Shown one piece after another: positions 27,941-37,079 of a DNA stretch of 64,000 nucleotides. The DNA lies in the NCBI GenBank assembly GCA_013334565.1, contig JAAXXI010000002.1:27640-91639 (forward strand), given 5' to 3'. How positions within the stretch are numbered: the first letter of the stretch is position 1; each line of letters begins with the position of its first letter. The stretch comes from Chlorobiaceae bacterium (GTDB lineage: Bacteria > Bacteroidota > Chlorobiia > Chlorobiales > Chlorobiaceae). A program made the position numbers and the translations under genes. The notes under the pieces were generated by a model. The model was given only the letters and a program-made list of their open reading frames with translations. It had not been told where the DNA came from and did no database searches.

Positions 27941-28792
27941 TCAGGTGACGATGTGCCGTTTGATGCCGAGCTGCTTCGCCGTATAGCCCAGCGCGAGGCC
28001 CACCATCTCGGAGAGGTGGAAAACAGGAATGGAGTTTTTCTCGTCACCGGCCTGTTTGAGCGCCTTGGCCTGGTAACCGTCAAGCACCGTATGGCAGAGG
28101 GGACAGGGGGTCACGATGAAATCGGCCTTTTCCCGGATCGCCTCTTCGAGGGCTTCCGCGGCAACATTGAGGGACTCCTCCTCCGCAACAAGCAGGGTGT
28201 GGAAGCCGCAGCAGCGGTTCTTGTGTTCGTAGGGGATCGTTTTGCCTCCGAGCGCTTCGATGAGCTGGTCGAGTGAACTTGGCTCGACCGGGTTGTCGTG
28301 GCCGAGCACCTTGGAAGGCCTGAGGATGTGGCATCCGTAGAAAGGCGCTATCCTGTAGTTCGTCAGCGGCACTTTCACTTTCTCTTTTATGGCATCGATC
28401 CCGACATCGTCGATAAGCACCCATAGCAGATGGCGGACATCGGAAGTACCGCGGTATTCAAGCCCTTCTTTTTTCAGGATGTCGTTGACCTCCTGTTTCA
28501 GTTCCGGGGTTTCGTCGAGCTTTTTCTTTGCCGAACGGATGGTCATGAGGCAGGTATTGCAGGATACGACAAGGTCCAGTCCCATTTTTTCGGCAATGGC
28601 GATATTACGTGCGTTGACCAGCGCAAAATGCTTGGGGCTGACGTAGTCGAGGTTGCTCCCGCCGCAGCAGGTGCTTTCATGCATTTTAACCAGCTCGATG
28701 CCAAGGTCCTTCTGCCAGAGATCGATCGATCGGTCAACTTCTTTGGTCATCGACTCGTTGATACAGCTCAGATAATATGCGTAACGCTTCAT
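27941..28792 (-). CDS. sdhE: CCG-domain subunit of class E succinate dehydrogenase/fumarate reductase (SdhE/HdrB-like)
   Basis: The 283-residue protein has two cysteine-rich CCG domains like heterodisulfide reductase HdrB. The first is Cys10...Cys42-Cys43-Gly with SCNTC about 40 residues later; the second is YGCH...RCCG...CPLC. In class E complexes this protein replaces the heme-binding membrane anchors and links the enzyme to the quinone pool, probably through Fe-S clusters and peripheral membrane contact. It follows sdhB by 17 bp. The complex should run succinate oxidation or, in the reductive TCA cycle, fumarate reduction. The symbol is used in the sense of the class E subunit, not the flavinylation factor. 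Confidence 0.88.
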   Translation of the reverse strand: MKRYAYYLSCINESMTKEVDRSIDLWQKDLGIELVKMHESTCCGGSNLDYVSPKHFALVNARNIAIAEKMGLDLVVSCNTCLMTIRSAKKKLDETPELKQEVNDILKKEGLEYRGTSDVRHLLWVLIDDVGIDAIKEKVKVPLTNYRIAPFYGCHILRPSKVLGHDNPVEPSSLDQLIEALGGKTIPYEHKNRCCGFHTLLVAEEESLNVAAEALEEAIREKADFIVTPCPLCHTVLDGYQAKALKQAGDEKNSIPVFHLSEMVGLALGYTAKQLGIKRHIVT

Positions 28793-28809
28793 CCTGCGGT
28801 TCTCCCCGG

Positions 28810-29850
28810 TTATTTATTATGTGATTTATGATCTTCCCTGACATGTTCGGACATCTCCCTGAACATCGACCGGAACACCCTGATGCCCTTGGTCGGCTTC
28901 ACCAGAGGGGGCGGCGGCGGAGTGCGCCGTTTGACGATCATTTTCATGGCCATTGGAAGAAGGTTCTTCAGGGTCCAGGCCATACCGTTGGTACGGATGG
29001 GCAGGGTCGCCTCGACCAGCTTGCCTTTCTTTTCGATATCGGACATGAATGCTTCAGCATGTTTTGACCCGCTGGTATCCTTCATGCCCCTGCGCTCGAT
29101 GGCATCTTCACGGATACCATGGATTGCGTCCATGATGGGAATGCTTTTCACGCAGGTCTCCTGGCAGCGGTAGCAGTGCGTGCAGTCCCATACGCCGTGG
29201 TCCTTCACCAGTTCGGCAAGCCGGACGTCATGGATGGCGTCGCGGCTGTCGGAGTTCATCCGGTAGGATTTCAGGAGCACCGCAGGAGAGACATACTCGC
29301 TGTTCGCCCGCAGAATGCTGCACTCTGAAACGCAGGACGCGCAGAGGATGCAGTCCGTCGCCTTGTCGTATTTCAGGAACTCCTCTTCGGAAATCAGGAA
29401 CTCTTTCTTACCCATTTTCTCTTCGGGCATCGTCGACTCGACCCAGTTCGAGTAGTGCTTCATCTTGTCGACAAGCGGGTCCATATCGACGATAAGGTCC
29501 TTGACGAGTGGAAGGTTTCGCAGCGGTTCGACCTTGATGACGTTCGGCTCCCTGCACTTTTCGAGCACCTCCCATACCTGGGTGGTGCAGGCGAGCTTGG
29601 AAAGCCCGTTCACCCGCATGGCACACGAGCCGCAGATGCCGGCCTGGCAGAAAGCCCTGAAGCTCACGGTCGCATCGAGGTGTTCCTTGATGTAGTTCAG
29701 GGACCTGAGCACCGTGATACCGCGTTCCACCTGAATGGTATAATCGTCGTAGTAGGGCTTGCTGTCGATCTGGGGATTGAAGCGGAATACCCTGAAGGTG
29801 ATATCTTTTTTCGCCTCTTCTATATGCGGTTCTGTTACCGTCATGAGCAA
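28810..29850 (-). CDS. sdhB: Succinate dehydrogenase/fumarate reductase iron-sulfur subunit
   Basis: The electron-transfer subunit carries a ferredoxin-like [2Fe-2S] domain (Cys68, Cys73, Cys76 in CQAGICGSC, then Cys88). Two further cluster motifs follow, CILCASCVSEC and CTHCYRCQETCVKS, consistent with [4Fe-4S] and a second C-terminal cluster. At 346 residues it is about 100 longer than canonical SdhB. The extra C-terminus includes a basic, amphipathic segment (AWTLKNLLPMAMKMIVKRR) that could help membrane association. It lies 5 bp after sdhA. An ATG at 29844 is an alternative start. Confidence 0.94.
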   Translation of the reverse strand: MLMTVTEPHIEEAKKDITFRVFRFNPQIDSKPYYDDYTIQVERGITVLRSLNYIKEHLDATVSFRAFCQAGICGSCAMRVNGLSKLACTTQVWEVLEKCREPNVIKVEPLRNLPLVKDLIVDMDPLVDKMKHYSNWVESTMPEEKMGKKEFLISEEEFLKYDKATDCILCASCVSECSILRANSEYVSPAVLLKSYRMNSDSRDAIHDVRLAELVKDHGVWDCTHCYRCQETCVKSIPIMDAIHGIREDAIERRGMKDTSGSKHAEAFMSDIEKKGKLVEATLPIRTNGMAWTLKNLLPMAMKMIVKRRTPPPPPLVKPTKGIRVFRSMFREMSEHVREDHKSHNK

Positions 29851-29855
29851 TAAGG

Positions 29856-31559
29856 TTAATAAGTTCTTTCCTGAAGTTCGTAACGGCCCATGGTAACCGG
29901 TTTTTCACCAAGGGCGACTTTGCCGTTTTCCAGGGTGGCCACGGTATGCCTGTGCCATTTTTCGTCATCCCTTACCGGAAAATCAACACGGGTATGGGAA
30001 CCGCGGCTTTCCTCGCGGGCATAGGCCCCAGCGGCGACGGTTTCGGCAAGGTCGAGCATGTTTTTCAGTTCGAGGACCTGAATGAGATTGGTGTTGTACA
30101 CGTCGCTGGTATCGAAGACACGCACATGCTGGTAACGCTCCCTGAGCGCGGCGATATCGTCGATGCCTTTGCGGAGCAGGGGGGCTTCACGGAAAATACC
30201 GACGTTCATGGCGAGGGTCTGCCCGAGCTCCTCGCGCAGCGCACCGTAGCGCTCATAGTGGCCGGATGGCTTCATGAAGCTTCTCAGCTCCTCGGCCTTC
30301 TCGGCGATTTCCGATTCCGGTATGATGCCCGGGGCAAATTTTCCCACTTCTTCAGCGGCGGTACGGCCGGCAATGCGCCCGAAAACGAGGATGTCGAGCA
30401 GGGAATTGCCTCCGAGCCGGTTCGCGCCGTGCACGGACACGCAGCCGCATTCACCTGCGGCATAGACGCCGCCCATGACGGTACGTCCGAAATTGTCGGT
30501 ATCGATGCCTCCCATGGAATAGTGGGCGGTCGGCCTGACCGGTATCGGTTCTTCGATGGGATCGACGCCTTCGAACTGCATCGACATTTCACGGATCTGC
30601 GGCAAACGCGATTTGATGAGGTCGGCTCCGAGGTGGGTGAGGTCCAGGTGGATGTATTTTCCTGCCGGACTGTCGAACCCTCTCCCCTCCAGGATTTCCG
30701 TTTCTAACGATCGGGCGACAAGGTCCCTCGGGCCGAGTTCCATTTTTTCTTTCGCATACCTTGCCATGAACCGTTCGCCGTCCCGGTTGACAAGGTAGCC
30801 GCCTTCGCCCCTCGCCCCTTCGGTTACGAGCAGGCCGCTCTTGCGCAGGCCGGTCGGATGGAACTGGACAAACTCCATATCCTTGAGCGGGATGCCCGCA
30901 CGGTACGCGATCGCCTGGCCGTCACCGGTATTGCCTGCGGCGTTGCTCGACCGGTTCCAGTACATCTTGGCATAGCCGCCTGTCGCGAAAATCACGGTCT
31001 TCGACGCAAAGGCTTCGACCTTGCCGGTCTTGATGTTCAATGCGAGCAAACCCCTCATGCGGCTGCCGTTGACCGAAAGGCTGAGCGCGAAATATTCGTT
31101 GAAAAACTGGACCCCTTTCTTGAGGCACTGTTCATAAAGCGTCTGCAGGATGGTATGCCCGGTCTTGTCGGCACAGTAGCAGCATCGGGGGCGTCCGGCA
31201 CCGCCGAACGGGCGCTGGGCGATGGTGTTGTCGTCCATGCGCGACCACGGGGTACCCATGTTGTCAAGTTCGCGGATGATTTTCGGGGCTTCCGAACAGA
31301 GCACTTCGACGGCATCCTGGTCGGCAAGGTAATCGCTGCCCTTGATGGTATCGAAAATATGCAGTTCAACCGTATCGTCCTTGGCCTTGTTGGCAAGCGC
31401 GGCATTCGCGCCGCCCTGGGCTGCCGACGTGTGCGAACGGTTCGGGTAAACCTTTGAAAGCACGGCGATATTCAGGGACGGGTTTGTTTTCATCGCCTCC
31501 ATCGCCGCGTACAACCCGGCACCGCCTCCGCCGACAATGACAATATCGAATGGTTTCAT
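29856..31559 (-). CDS. sdhA: Succinate dehydrogenase/fumarate reductase flavoprotein subunit
   Basis: The catalytic FAD subunit interconverts succinate and fumarate. The dinucleotide-binding GGGGAGLYAA is near residue 10, and the covalent FAD histidine is His43 in SHTSAAQGG. The active-site segments QFHPTGL, YSMGGI and NRLGGNSLLD are intact. AAGGA-type binding of the start is good: CAAGGAG stands about 10 bases before the ATG. At 567 residues it is normal. It is the first gene of sdhABE. In a green sulfur bacterium the complex would act mainly as fumarate reductase in the reductive TCA cycle; direction is inference. Confidence 0.96.
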   Translation of the reverse strand: MKPFDIVIVGGGGAGLYAAMEAMKTNPSLNIAVLSKVYPNRSHTSAAQGGANAALANKAKDDTVELHIFDTIKGSDYLADQDAVEVLCSEAPKIIRELDNMGTPWSRMDDNTIAQRPFGGAGRPRCCYCADKTGHTILQTLYEQCLKKGVQFFNEYFALSLSVNGSRMRGLLALNIKTGKVEAFASKTVIFATGGYAKMYWNRSSNAAGNTGDGQAIAYRAGIPLKDMEFVQFHPTGLRKSGLLVTEGARGEGGYLVNRDGERFMARYAKEKMELGPRDLVARSLETEILEGRGFDSPAGKYIHLDLTHLGADLIKSRLPQIREMSMQFEGVDPIEEPIPVRPTAHYSMGGIDTDNFGRTVMGGVYAAGECGCVSVHGANRLGGNSLLDILVFGRIAGRTAAEEVGKFAPGIIPESEIAEKAEELRSFMKPSGHYERYGALREELGQTLAMNVGIFREAPLLRKGIDDIAALRERYQHVRVFDTSDVYNTNLIQVLELKNMLDLAETVAAGAYAREESRGSHTRVDFPVRDDEKWHRHTVATLENGKVALGEKPVTMGRYELQERTY

Positions 31560-31777
31560 GCGCTCATATCTCCTTGTGAGAACCTCCCCGGAGAGGCCTC
31601 ACCTGTTAAATGACAGTGCCCTGCTGCCGCAGCCTGCCTGTTGAATATGTAGGGAATTTGGTATTGACGAGGAAAGCTGCTCTCTGACGAACCGCGGACG
31701 GAAACTTCTTTACCTGATCTTCCGATGCATCTTTGGACAAGGGAAGAGCACAGCATTCCTCATGCTTCCGAACGATA

Positions 31778-31805
31778 TAAAAAAAGGGACTGTTGCCGAA
31801 GCCCT
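31778..31805 (-). terminator. Putative terminator of the CBS-domain gene
   Basis: On the minus strand an imperfect stem (AGGGCT with AG-T-CCCT) is followed by seven T. It overlaps the end region just after the stop codon of the CBS gene. Confidence 0.55.
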
Positions 31806-31810
31806 GACGT

Positions 31811-32257
31811 TTACAAGGCTACATTGTTGTCATGCACCGGAAGCTCCTCGACGGCACGGAGAACATCGCTCATGTTGAGTACGCCGATAACCTTGTTACC
31901 CTCCATGACGGTAAGGCGCCTCACATTGGTGCGCTTCATCAGGCGAAGGGCGTACTTTACCCTGAGGCCCGGATTGACGCTGATGATCGGCTTGCTCATG
32001 ATCTGGAAAACAGGGGTGTTCCATGGATCGCGATGGATGTCTTCTCCCGGATCGATAACCTTCTCGAGGATGTCCTTTTCCGTTACGATGCCATAACAGT
32101 CATCCTCGTTTCTTGGCTCGATGATCAGGCCGCTTTCGTTGCTCTTTTTCATGATCTGCAACGCTTCCGCAACCGTGCAGCTGCCTTTGATGACCTGAAA
32201 ATCCTTCTGCATGAGGGCAGAGACCGGGAGGGTACGCAATGTTATAAGCTGATCCAT
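31811..32257 (-). CDS. Tandem CBS-domain protein
   Basis: The 148-residue protein consists of two CBS motifs forming one Bateman module (about residues 14-72 and 85-140). Typical segments are the first repeat ending [23 protein letters not shown] (GIVTEKDIL) and the second ending [13 protein letters not shown]. Such stand-alone modules bind adenosyl ligands and regulate partner proteins. Nothing is fused to it. It precedes the sdh operon on the same strand across a 250-bp gap, so regulation of central metabolism is possible but unproven. Confidence 0.9.
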   Translation of the reverse strand: MDQLITLRTLPVSALMQKDFQVIKGSCTVAEALQIMKKSNESGLIIEPRNEDDCYGIVTEKDILEKVIDPGEDIHRDPWNTPVFQIMSKPIISVNPGLRVKYALRLMKRTNVRRLTVMEGNKVIGVLNMSDVLRAVEELPVHDNNVAL

Positions 32258-32447
32258 GGGTCAGGCTCCTTGAAATATTGTAGAAGAAGTAAGAGGCTTG
32301 ATTATTATCGAAGGATAAATAACCGAACGCCGGTTTCTGAAATCGGAATGAAAGGCAGGGCCGCCAGCTTTATAACTATATAGTTGGCGAAAGCATAGAG
32401 TTTATGAAAAAAACACTATAAAAACAATAACCGGAAGAAAAAAAGGA

Positions 32448-33089
32448 TCACGGAATGCCATGGGCTTTCTTGTAAGCCGCCCAGTTCTGCTTCAGGAGCA
32501 GGAAAGCGTCGAAGTCCTCCGCAAGCAGGAAGGGGTTTGCAGAGCGCTCGCGGCCGATGGTCGAAACCGGCGAAACCCCGTAATCGTGGCCGGGAAACAC
32601 TCTGGTCTCCGATGGAAGCGCCATGAGCTTGCGGTGCAGGGAATCGTATTCGGCACGTGCCTGCGCTTCGGTGGAGGTTCCGCCGATTTTTCCCGTAAAC
32701 AGGGTGTCTCCGGTGAAGACCGCATCGCCAACGATGAGGCAGATCGAATCTTCCGTATGGCCGGGAGTGTGGATGACCCGCACGTCGAGGCCGCCGAGCG
32801 GGAAAACCGCCCCGTCCTCCACCTCGATGCCCGTCTGAGGACAGGTATCACCGAACAGCAGGGGCGTCACCCCGCAGAGCCTTTTCATGGCGCCGTTCCC
32901 GTTCGTATGGTCAGGATGACCATGCGTGGAGAACAGAAAACGGATGGTGAAGCCGTTCTCTTCGGCGTACCGGGCGATTTTATCGGGAGAGTATGAGGCA
33001 TCGATGACCAGTGCATCACGCGAAACCTTGTCGGCGACAAGGTAGCCGAAATTCCGGTCCCCGCCCGTTCGGAACTGCTGGATAATCAT
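32448..33089 (-). CDS. MBL-fold metallo-hydrolase (glyoxalase II/ETHE1-like)
   Basis: The 213-residue protein has the metallo-beta-lactamase motif [11 protein letters not shown] (HxHxDH), a second His in HTPGHTEDS, the bridging Asp in FTGDTLF and a last His in VFPGHDYG. The tail [14 protein letters not shown] is shared with hydroxyacylglutathione hydrolase-like and persulfide dioxygenase-like members. I chose the ATG at 33089 because AAGGAG lies 9 bases upstream; an ATG at 33107 overlaps the preceding gene by 4 bp. It is the last gene of the repressor-headed RND operon. Persulfide, thioester or glutathione-like substrates are possible; none is proven. Confidence 0.85.
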   Translation of the reverse strand: MIIQQFRTGGDRNFGYLVADKVSRDALVIDASYSPDKIARYAEENGFTIRFLFSTHGHPDHTNGNGAMKRLCGVTPLLFGDTCPQTGIEVEDGAVFPLGGLDVRVIHTPGHTEDSICLIVGDAVFTGDTLFTGKIGGTSTEAQARAEYDSLHRKLMALPSETRVFPGHDYGVSPVSTIGRERSANPFLLAEDFDAFLLLKQNWAAYKKAHGIP

Positions 33090-33103
33090 GGATGGAGACT
33101 CCT

Positions 33104-33412
33104 TCATACTGTTTTTTCCACATTCATCAGAAACGCTCTGGAAGGAAATTCGCCATCGACGGTAATCGGGCTCCTTTCCAGTTCGAACATGATCGCCTCG
33201 GCTTTATGGTCGTCAATGATGGCGAAACAGAGCGAAGAGTAGACACCGAGCGTCTGGTCGGCCGGCCACCAGGCCTGCACCTCGCTCCCCTTCTTTTCGC
33301 AGTTGCATCCCCTGATGTCCATACTGCTGAACATGCTCACCTGGTATTTCCTGAAAAGCTCCCGCACCATCGGCCGGGTTTCCTGATGCCCCATGATAGC
33401 AAGAAATTTCAT
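33104..33412 (-). CDS. Small P-II-like protein, unknown ligand
   Basis: The 102-residue protein has the beta-alpha-beta pattern of P-II-like trimers: [20 protein letters not shown] at the start, a middle loop region with a GCNCEKKG (CxC) motif where the T-loop would lie, and a second beta-alpha half ending in [13 protein letters not shown]-like small proteins are known beside RND and other transporters. It overlaps the RND stop by 4 bp upstream and the downstream hydrolase region, so it is translationally coupled. The CxC may bind metal or be redox active. The fold assignment is by pattern only. Confidence 0.6.
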   Translation of the reverse strand: MKFLAIMGHQETRPMVRELFRKYQVSMFSSMDIRGCNCEKKGSEVQAWWPADQTLGVYSSLCFAIIDDHKAEAIMFELERSPITVDGEFPSRAFLMNVEKTV

Positions 33413-36400
33413 CTGGCCCCTACGTTTGTTGCGTTTTTCCTTTCTGCGATATAATAAACGATCGGCACAACGACAAGGGTCAGTACCGTAGAAAGCACGC
33501 CGCCCCAGATCATCGAGATGGCGAGACCCTGGAAAATCGGGTCGAACAGCATGATGACCGAACCGATCACCACTGCGCCCGAAGTCAGGATGATCGGCCT
33601 CGTACGGACTGCCGCCGACTCGATGATCGCCTGCTTCAGTTCAATGCCTTCATCGCGACGGATCTGAATGAAGTCTATAAGCAGCACCGAGTTGCGAACC
33701 ATGATGCCGGCGAGGGCGATCATGCCGATCATGCTGGTCGCCGTGAAGAACGCCCCGTGGAAGAAGTGCCCCGGAATGATGCCGACAAGGCTCAGCGGGA
33801 TCGCGATCATCATGATGAGCGGCGTTTTGAACGACTGGAACCATCCCACGATCAGGAGGTAGATGATGACAAGCACCACGGCGAATGCCGTTCCAAGGTC
33901 CCGGAAGACCTCGAAGGTGATCTGCCACTCTCCGTCCCACTTCATGGCCGGACGGTCTTCTTTCGAAGGCGGTGCGGTATAGAGCGGATCGATCGAGTAA
34001 CCGCCGGGAAGCTTGATCTGCTTGATTTTCCTGTCCATCTCGAGCATGGCGTAGACCGGGCTTTCGGTCGCCCCGGCAACATCTGCCGTCACATAGACCA
34101 CATTGCGGAGGTCTTTGCGGTAGATGCTCTTGTCCTGGATTTTATCCTCGACCCTGACAAGCTCGGAAAGCGGGATCATCTCTCCTGCCCGAAGGCGGGT
34201 AGTCAGTGAGCCCATTCCCAGCGACTGCACGAATATACCGGACAGGTCTTTCAAAGATGTCCTGTCCGCCCTTGGAAGGCGAACCTGGATCGTGACCGGG
34301 TCTTTGTCGTTGCCGGTATGCAGGACACCTGCATCCATGCCGCCGAGCGACATGCGAAGCGTCTGGGCGATCTGCTCGGCGCTTACGCCTCGAAGCGCGG
34401 CGCGTTCCTTGTTGACCTGGAGGTTGACGACTTTCTGGTCATCTTCCACAAGCCAGTCCACGTCGACCACTCCGGGAGTTTCCTGGAACACCTTCCTGAC
34501 CTCTTTCGCAAGGGCGATCTGCTGCTGCCGGGATGGTCCGTAGATCTCGGCTACGATGGTTGAAAGCACCGGCGGTCCGGGAGGAATCTCCACGATCTTG
34601 GCATTGCCGTTGTATTTCAGGGCGATCTTCTGGACATCGGCTCGGACCCTCCTGGCGATATCGTGGCTCTGCTCCTTCCGCTCGCCTTTCGGCAGGAGGT
34701 TCACCTGGATATCGGCCATGTTGGGCGACTGGCGGAGGTAATAATGCCTGACCAACCCGTTGAAGTTGATCGGTGCGTTTACACCGGCATAATACTGGTA
34801 GCTGCTCACTTCGGGAACGGTCCTCAGATAGGCCGATATTTCCTTCGCCACGCGCGAAGTCTCTTCGAGCGCGGTCCCTTCGGGCATATCGAGGATCACC
34901 TGGAACTCGTTTTTGTTGTCGAATGGAAGCATTTTCAGCTGCACGGCTTTCATGGGGATCAGGATGACAGCTCCCGCGAGCATCAGGCCGACGATGCCGA
35001 ACGCCAGAAAACGCATGAACCCGTTATCGAGCAGAGGGGAAAGCACCTTCCGGAACAGCCTGTAATACACTGTTTTGGTAATGTCGTACTCATCGTGGCC
35101 GCCATGCTCGACCTTGATCAGCCGGTAGGAAAGCCAGGGCGTGACGATAAGGGCGATCATGAGCGAGAAGATCATGGCAAGCGATGCTCCGATCGGCATT
35201 GGGCTCATGTAAGGGCCCATCAGGCCGGAAACGAAAACCATCGGAAGGACCGCTGCTATCACCGTAAAGGTGGCGAGAATGGTCGGGTTGCCGACCTCGC
35301 TGACTGCAGTGATGGCCGCCTGCAGTTTCGGCTGCCGCTTCATCGAAAAATGGCGGTGGATGTTTTCGGCAATGATGATCGAGTCGTCGACGACGATACC
35401 GGTCACGAAAATAAGCGCGAAAAGCGTAACCCGGTTGAGCGAATAATGGAACAGGTAATAGACCAGCAGGGTCAGGGCGAAGGTGATCGGCACGGAGACA
35501 AAGTTCACCAGCGCGCCTCGCCACCCGAGGAACAGGGCGACCACGATCGTCACCGCAACAATAGCGATAAAGAGGTGTTCGAGCAGGGTGAACACTTTTT
35601 CCGTCGCTGTTTCGCCGTAGTTTCTCGTTTCCGTGACCGTGATATCGGACGGTATCACTGAACCTTTCAGCTGATCGACCTGCGCGATCACCTTGCCGGC
35701 AAGCACCGAAGCGTCGGCGCCTTTCCGTTTGGCTACCGTCAGTGTCACGGCCGGATATTCTCCGCGGTCTTTCGCCCCGGAAGCTGCCCCCCATCCGAAA
35801 AAGCTGTAATTGCTTACCTCTTCAGGGCCGTCGATCACCGTTGCGACATCTTTTATATAAACCGGCAGGCCACCGTTGACACCGACAACGATATTGGATA
35901 CATCATCGACGCTTTCGAGGAAATTTCCCGATTGAACGACGATTTCGCTGTTGTCCTGCCTGAAATTGCCCGAGGTCATCCGGCTGTTGGCCATCTGGAT
36001 CTGCCGTGCAATCTGGAACGCGCTCACGTTGTAGCGCTGCAGCATCTCTTTTTGAAGCTGGACGCGAACCTGGCGGCGAAGGCCGCCCTTGATTTCGACA
36101 TCGCCGATATTCGGTATTTTTTTCAGAAGGTCGGCGACATCCCGGGATGTTTTCCGTATCTGGAAAGGATCTTTCTGTTTGCTCCAGAAAGTAAGGTTGA
36201 GCACCGGCACGTCATCGATGGCAACCTTTTTCATCAGGGGCATCTGGACGCCGGGAGGCATCCTGTCCATATTCTTCAGCAGGGTGGACCACAGTTTCAC
36301 CATGCTGGCCTCGGTGTCCTCGCCAACCTTGAAACGGACGGTCACCAGCGCGAAATCAGGCATCGAGGTCGAGTAGACATAATCGACCCCCGGAATTTCA

Positions 36401-36630
36401 GTGACCGACCGTTCGAACGGTTTGGCCACCCTCTCCTCGACCTCCGACGGGGCCGCACCCGGATAGGGGATATAGATATCGACCATCGGCACGACGATCT
36501 GCGGTTCTTCCTCGCGCGGTGTCATCATCGTCGCGATGATGCCGACAAGTATCGCCGCCAGCATCAGCAGCGGCGTGATCTTTGAATTGATGAACTGCCT
36601 TGCGAGCTTGCCTGCTATACCTTCATTCAT
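33409..36630 (-). CDS. RND superfamily efflux permease
   Basis: The 1073-residue inner membrane pump has the RND layout: TM1, a large periplasmic porter loop, TM2-TM7, a second loop and TM8-TM12. TM4 reads FVTGIVVDDSIIIAEN, with the paired Asp of proton-driven pumps (the VVDD pattern of hydrophobe/amphiphile pumps rather than the CzcA-type DFG motif). I chose the ATG at 36630 because AAAGGAGGCAG lies just upstream; the open frame continues to 36750 without conservation. It overlaps the adaptor stop by 8 bp. Its substrate is unknown. The operon context (sulfur- or metal-type repressor) suggests a reactive or sulfur-containing small molecule. Confidence 0.92.
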   Translation of the reverse strand: MNEGIAGKLARQFINSKITPLLMLAAILVGIIATMMTPREEEPQIVVPMVDIYIPYPGAAPSEVEERVAKPFERSVTEIPGVDYVYSTSMPDFALVTVRFKVGEDTEASMVKLWSTLLKNMDRMPPGVQMPLMKKVAIDDVPVLNLTFWSKQKDPFQIRKTSRDVADLLKKIPNIGDVEIKGGLRRQVRVQLQKEMLQRYNVSAFQIARQIQMANSRMTSGNFRQDNSEIVVQSGNFLESVDDVSNIVVGVNGGLPVYIKDVATVIDGPEEVSNYSFFGWGAASGAKDRGEYPAVTLTVAKRKGADASVLAGKVIAQVDQLKGSVIPSDITVTETRNYGETATEKVFTLLEHLFIAIVAVTIVVALFLGWRGALVNFVSVPITFALTLLVYYLFHYSLNRVTLFALIFVTGIVVDDSIIIAENIHRHFSMKRQPKLQAAITAVSEVGNPTILATFTVIAAVLPMVFVSGLMGPYMSPMPIGASLAMIFSLMIALIVTPWLSYRLIKVEHGGHDEYDITKTVYYRLFRKVLSPLLDNGFMRFLAFGIVGLMLAGAVILIPMKAVQLKMLPFDNKNEFQVILDMPEGTALEETSRVAKEISAYLRTVPEVSSYQYYAGVNAPINFNGLVRHYYLRQSPNMADIQVNLLPKGERKEQSHDIARRVRADVQKIALKYNGNAKIVEIPPGPPVLSTIVAEIYGPSRQQQIALAKEVRKVFQETPGVVDVDWLVEDDQKVVNLQVNKERAALRGVSAEQIAQTLRMSLGGMDAGVLHTGNDKDPVTIQVRLPRADRTSLKDLSGIFVQSLGMGSLTTRLRAGEMIPLSELVRVEDKIQDKSIYRKDLRNVVYVTADVAGATESPVYAMLEMDRKIKQIKLPGGYSIDPLYTAPPSKEDRPAMKWDGEWQITFEVFRDLGTAFAVVLVIIYLLIVGWFQSFKTPLIMMIAIPLSLVGIIPGHFFHGAFFTATSMIGMIALAGIMVRNSVLLIDFIQIRRDEGIELKQAIIESAAVRTRPIILTSGAVVIGSVIMLFDPIFQGLAISMIWGGVLSTVLTLVVVPIVYYIAERKNATNVGAR

Positions 36631-37060
36631 GGGGAACTGCCTCCTTTGATTCTGAAACCTGCAATTTGACGGGCATTCCGTCTTCAAGCTGTACCGACGA
36701 ATTTCCAACGAGACGTTCTCCCGCATCGAGACCTCCGAGCACGACGACATCGCCGTTTACCGAACGCCCCGTATCTATCCACCGGATAGCTGCCCTGCCT
36801 TCACTATCTACGACGTAGACTCCTGCAAGCGGCCCCCGATGGAAAACCGCAGCCTCGGGAATAACGAGTTCCGTTGTCCCTGAAAGAAGCGGGCGTTTCT
36901 CGACGGACACAATGCTTTCGACAGCAACCGGTTCGACCTGGGGCGTGATGCCATGAGTCGGCCTCCCGTTTCCGCCGCATGCGCCCAATGCCGCAGGAAT
37001 ACCGAGCAGGAGCACCGCCAAAAGCTTTCTCGCAGCTCTTGAGTTCAATATTTTTTTCAT
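36623..37060 (-). CDS. Truncated membrane-fusion (adaptor) lipoprotein of the RND system
   Basis: This 145-residue protein aligns by eye with only the ends of an RND periplasmic adaptor. A lipoprotein signal ends in LGAC (Cys28). A short N-terminal strand VAVESIVSVEKRPL then runs straight into the C-terminal membrane-proximal domain (VIPEAAVFHRGPLAGVYVVDSEG, split as VIPEAAVFHRG and GVYVVDSEG, then VLGGLDAGERLVG and LEDGMPVKL). Standard adaptors have about 350-400 residues with lipoyl, hairpin and barrel domains, all missing here. The frame is intact and the start is embedded between tolC and the pump. It may be functional as a mini-adaptor or be a decayed gene. Confidence 0.75.
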   Translation of the reverse strand: MKKILNSRAARKLLAVLLLGIPAALGACGGNGRPTHGITPQVEPVAVESIVSVEKRPLLSGTTELVIPEAAVFHRGPLAGVYVVDSEGRAAIRWIDTGRSVNGDVVVLGGLDAGERLVGNSSVQLEDGMPVKLQVSESKEAVPHE

Positions 37061-37079
37061 CTGCATTTCAGTTGATGCT

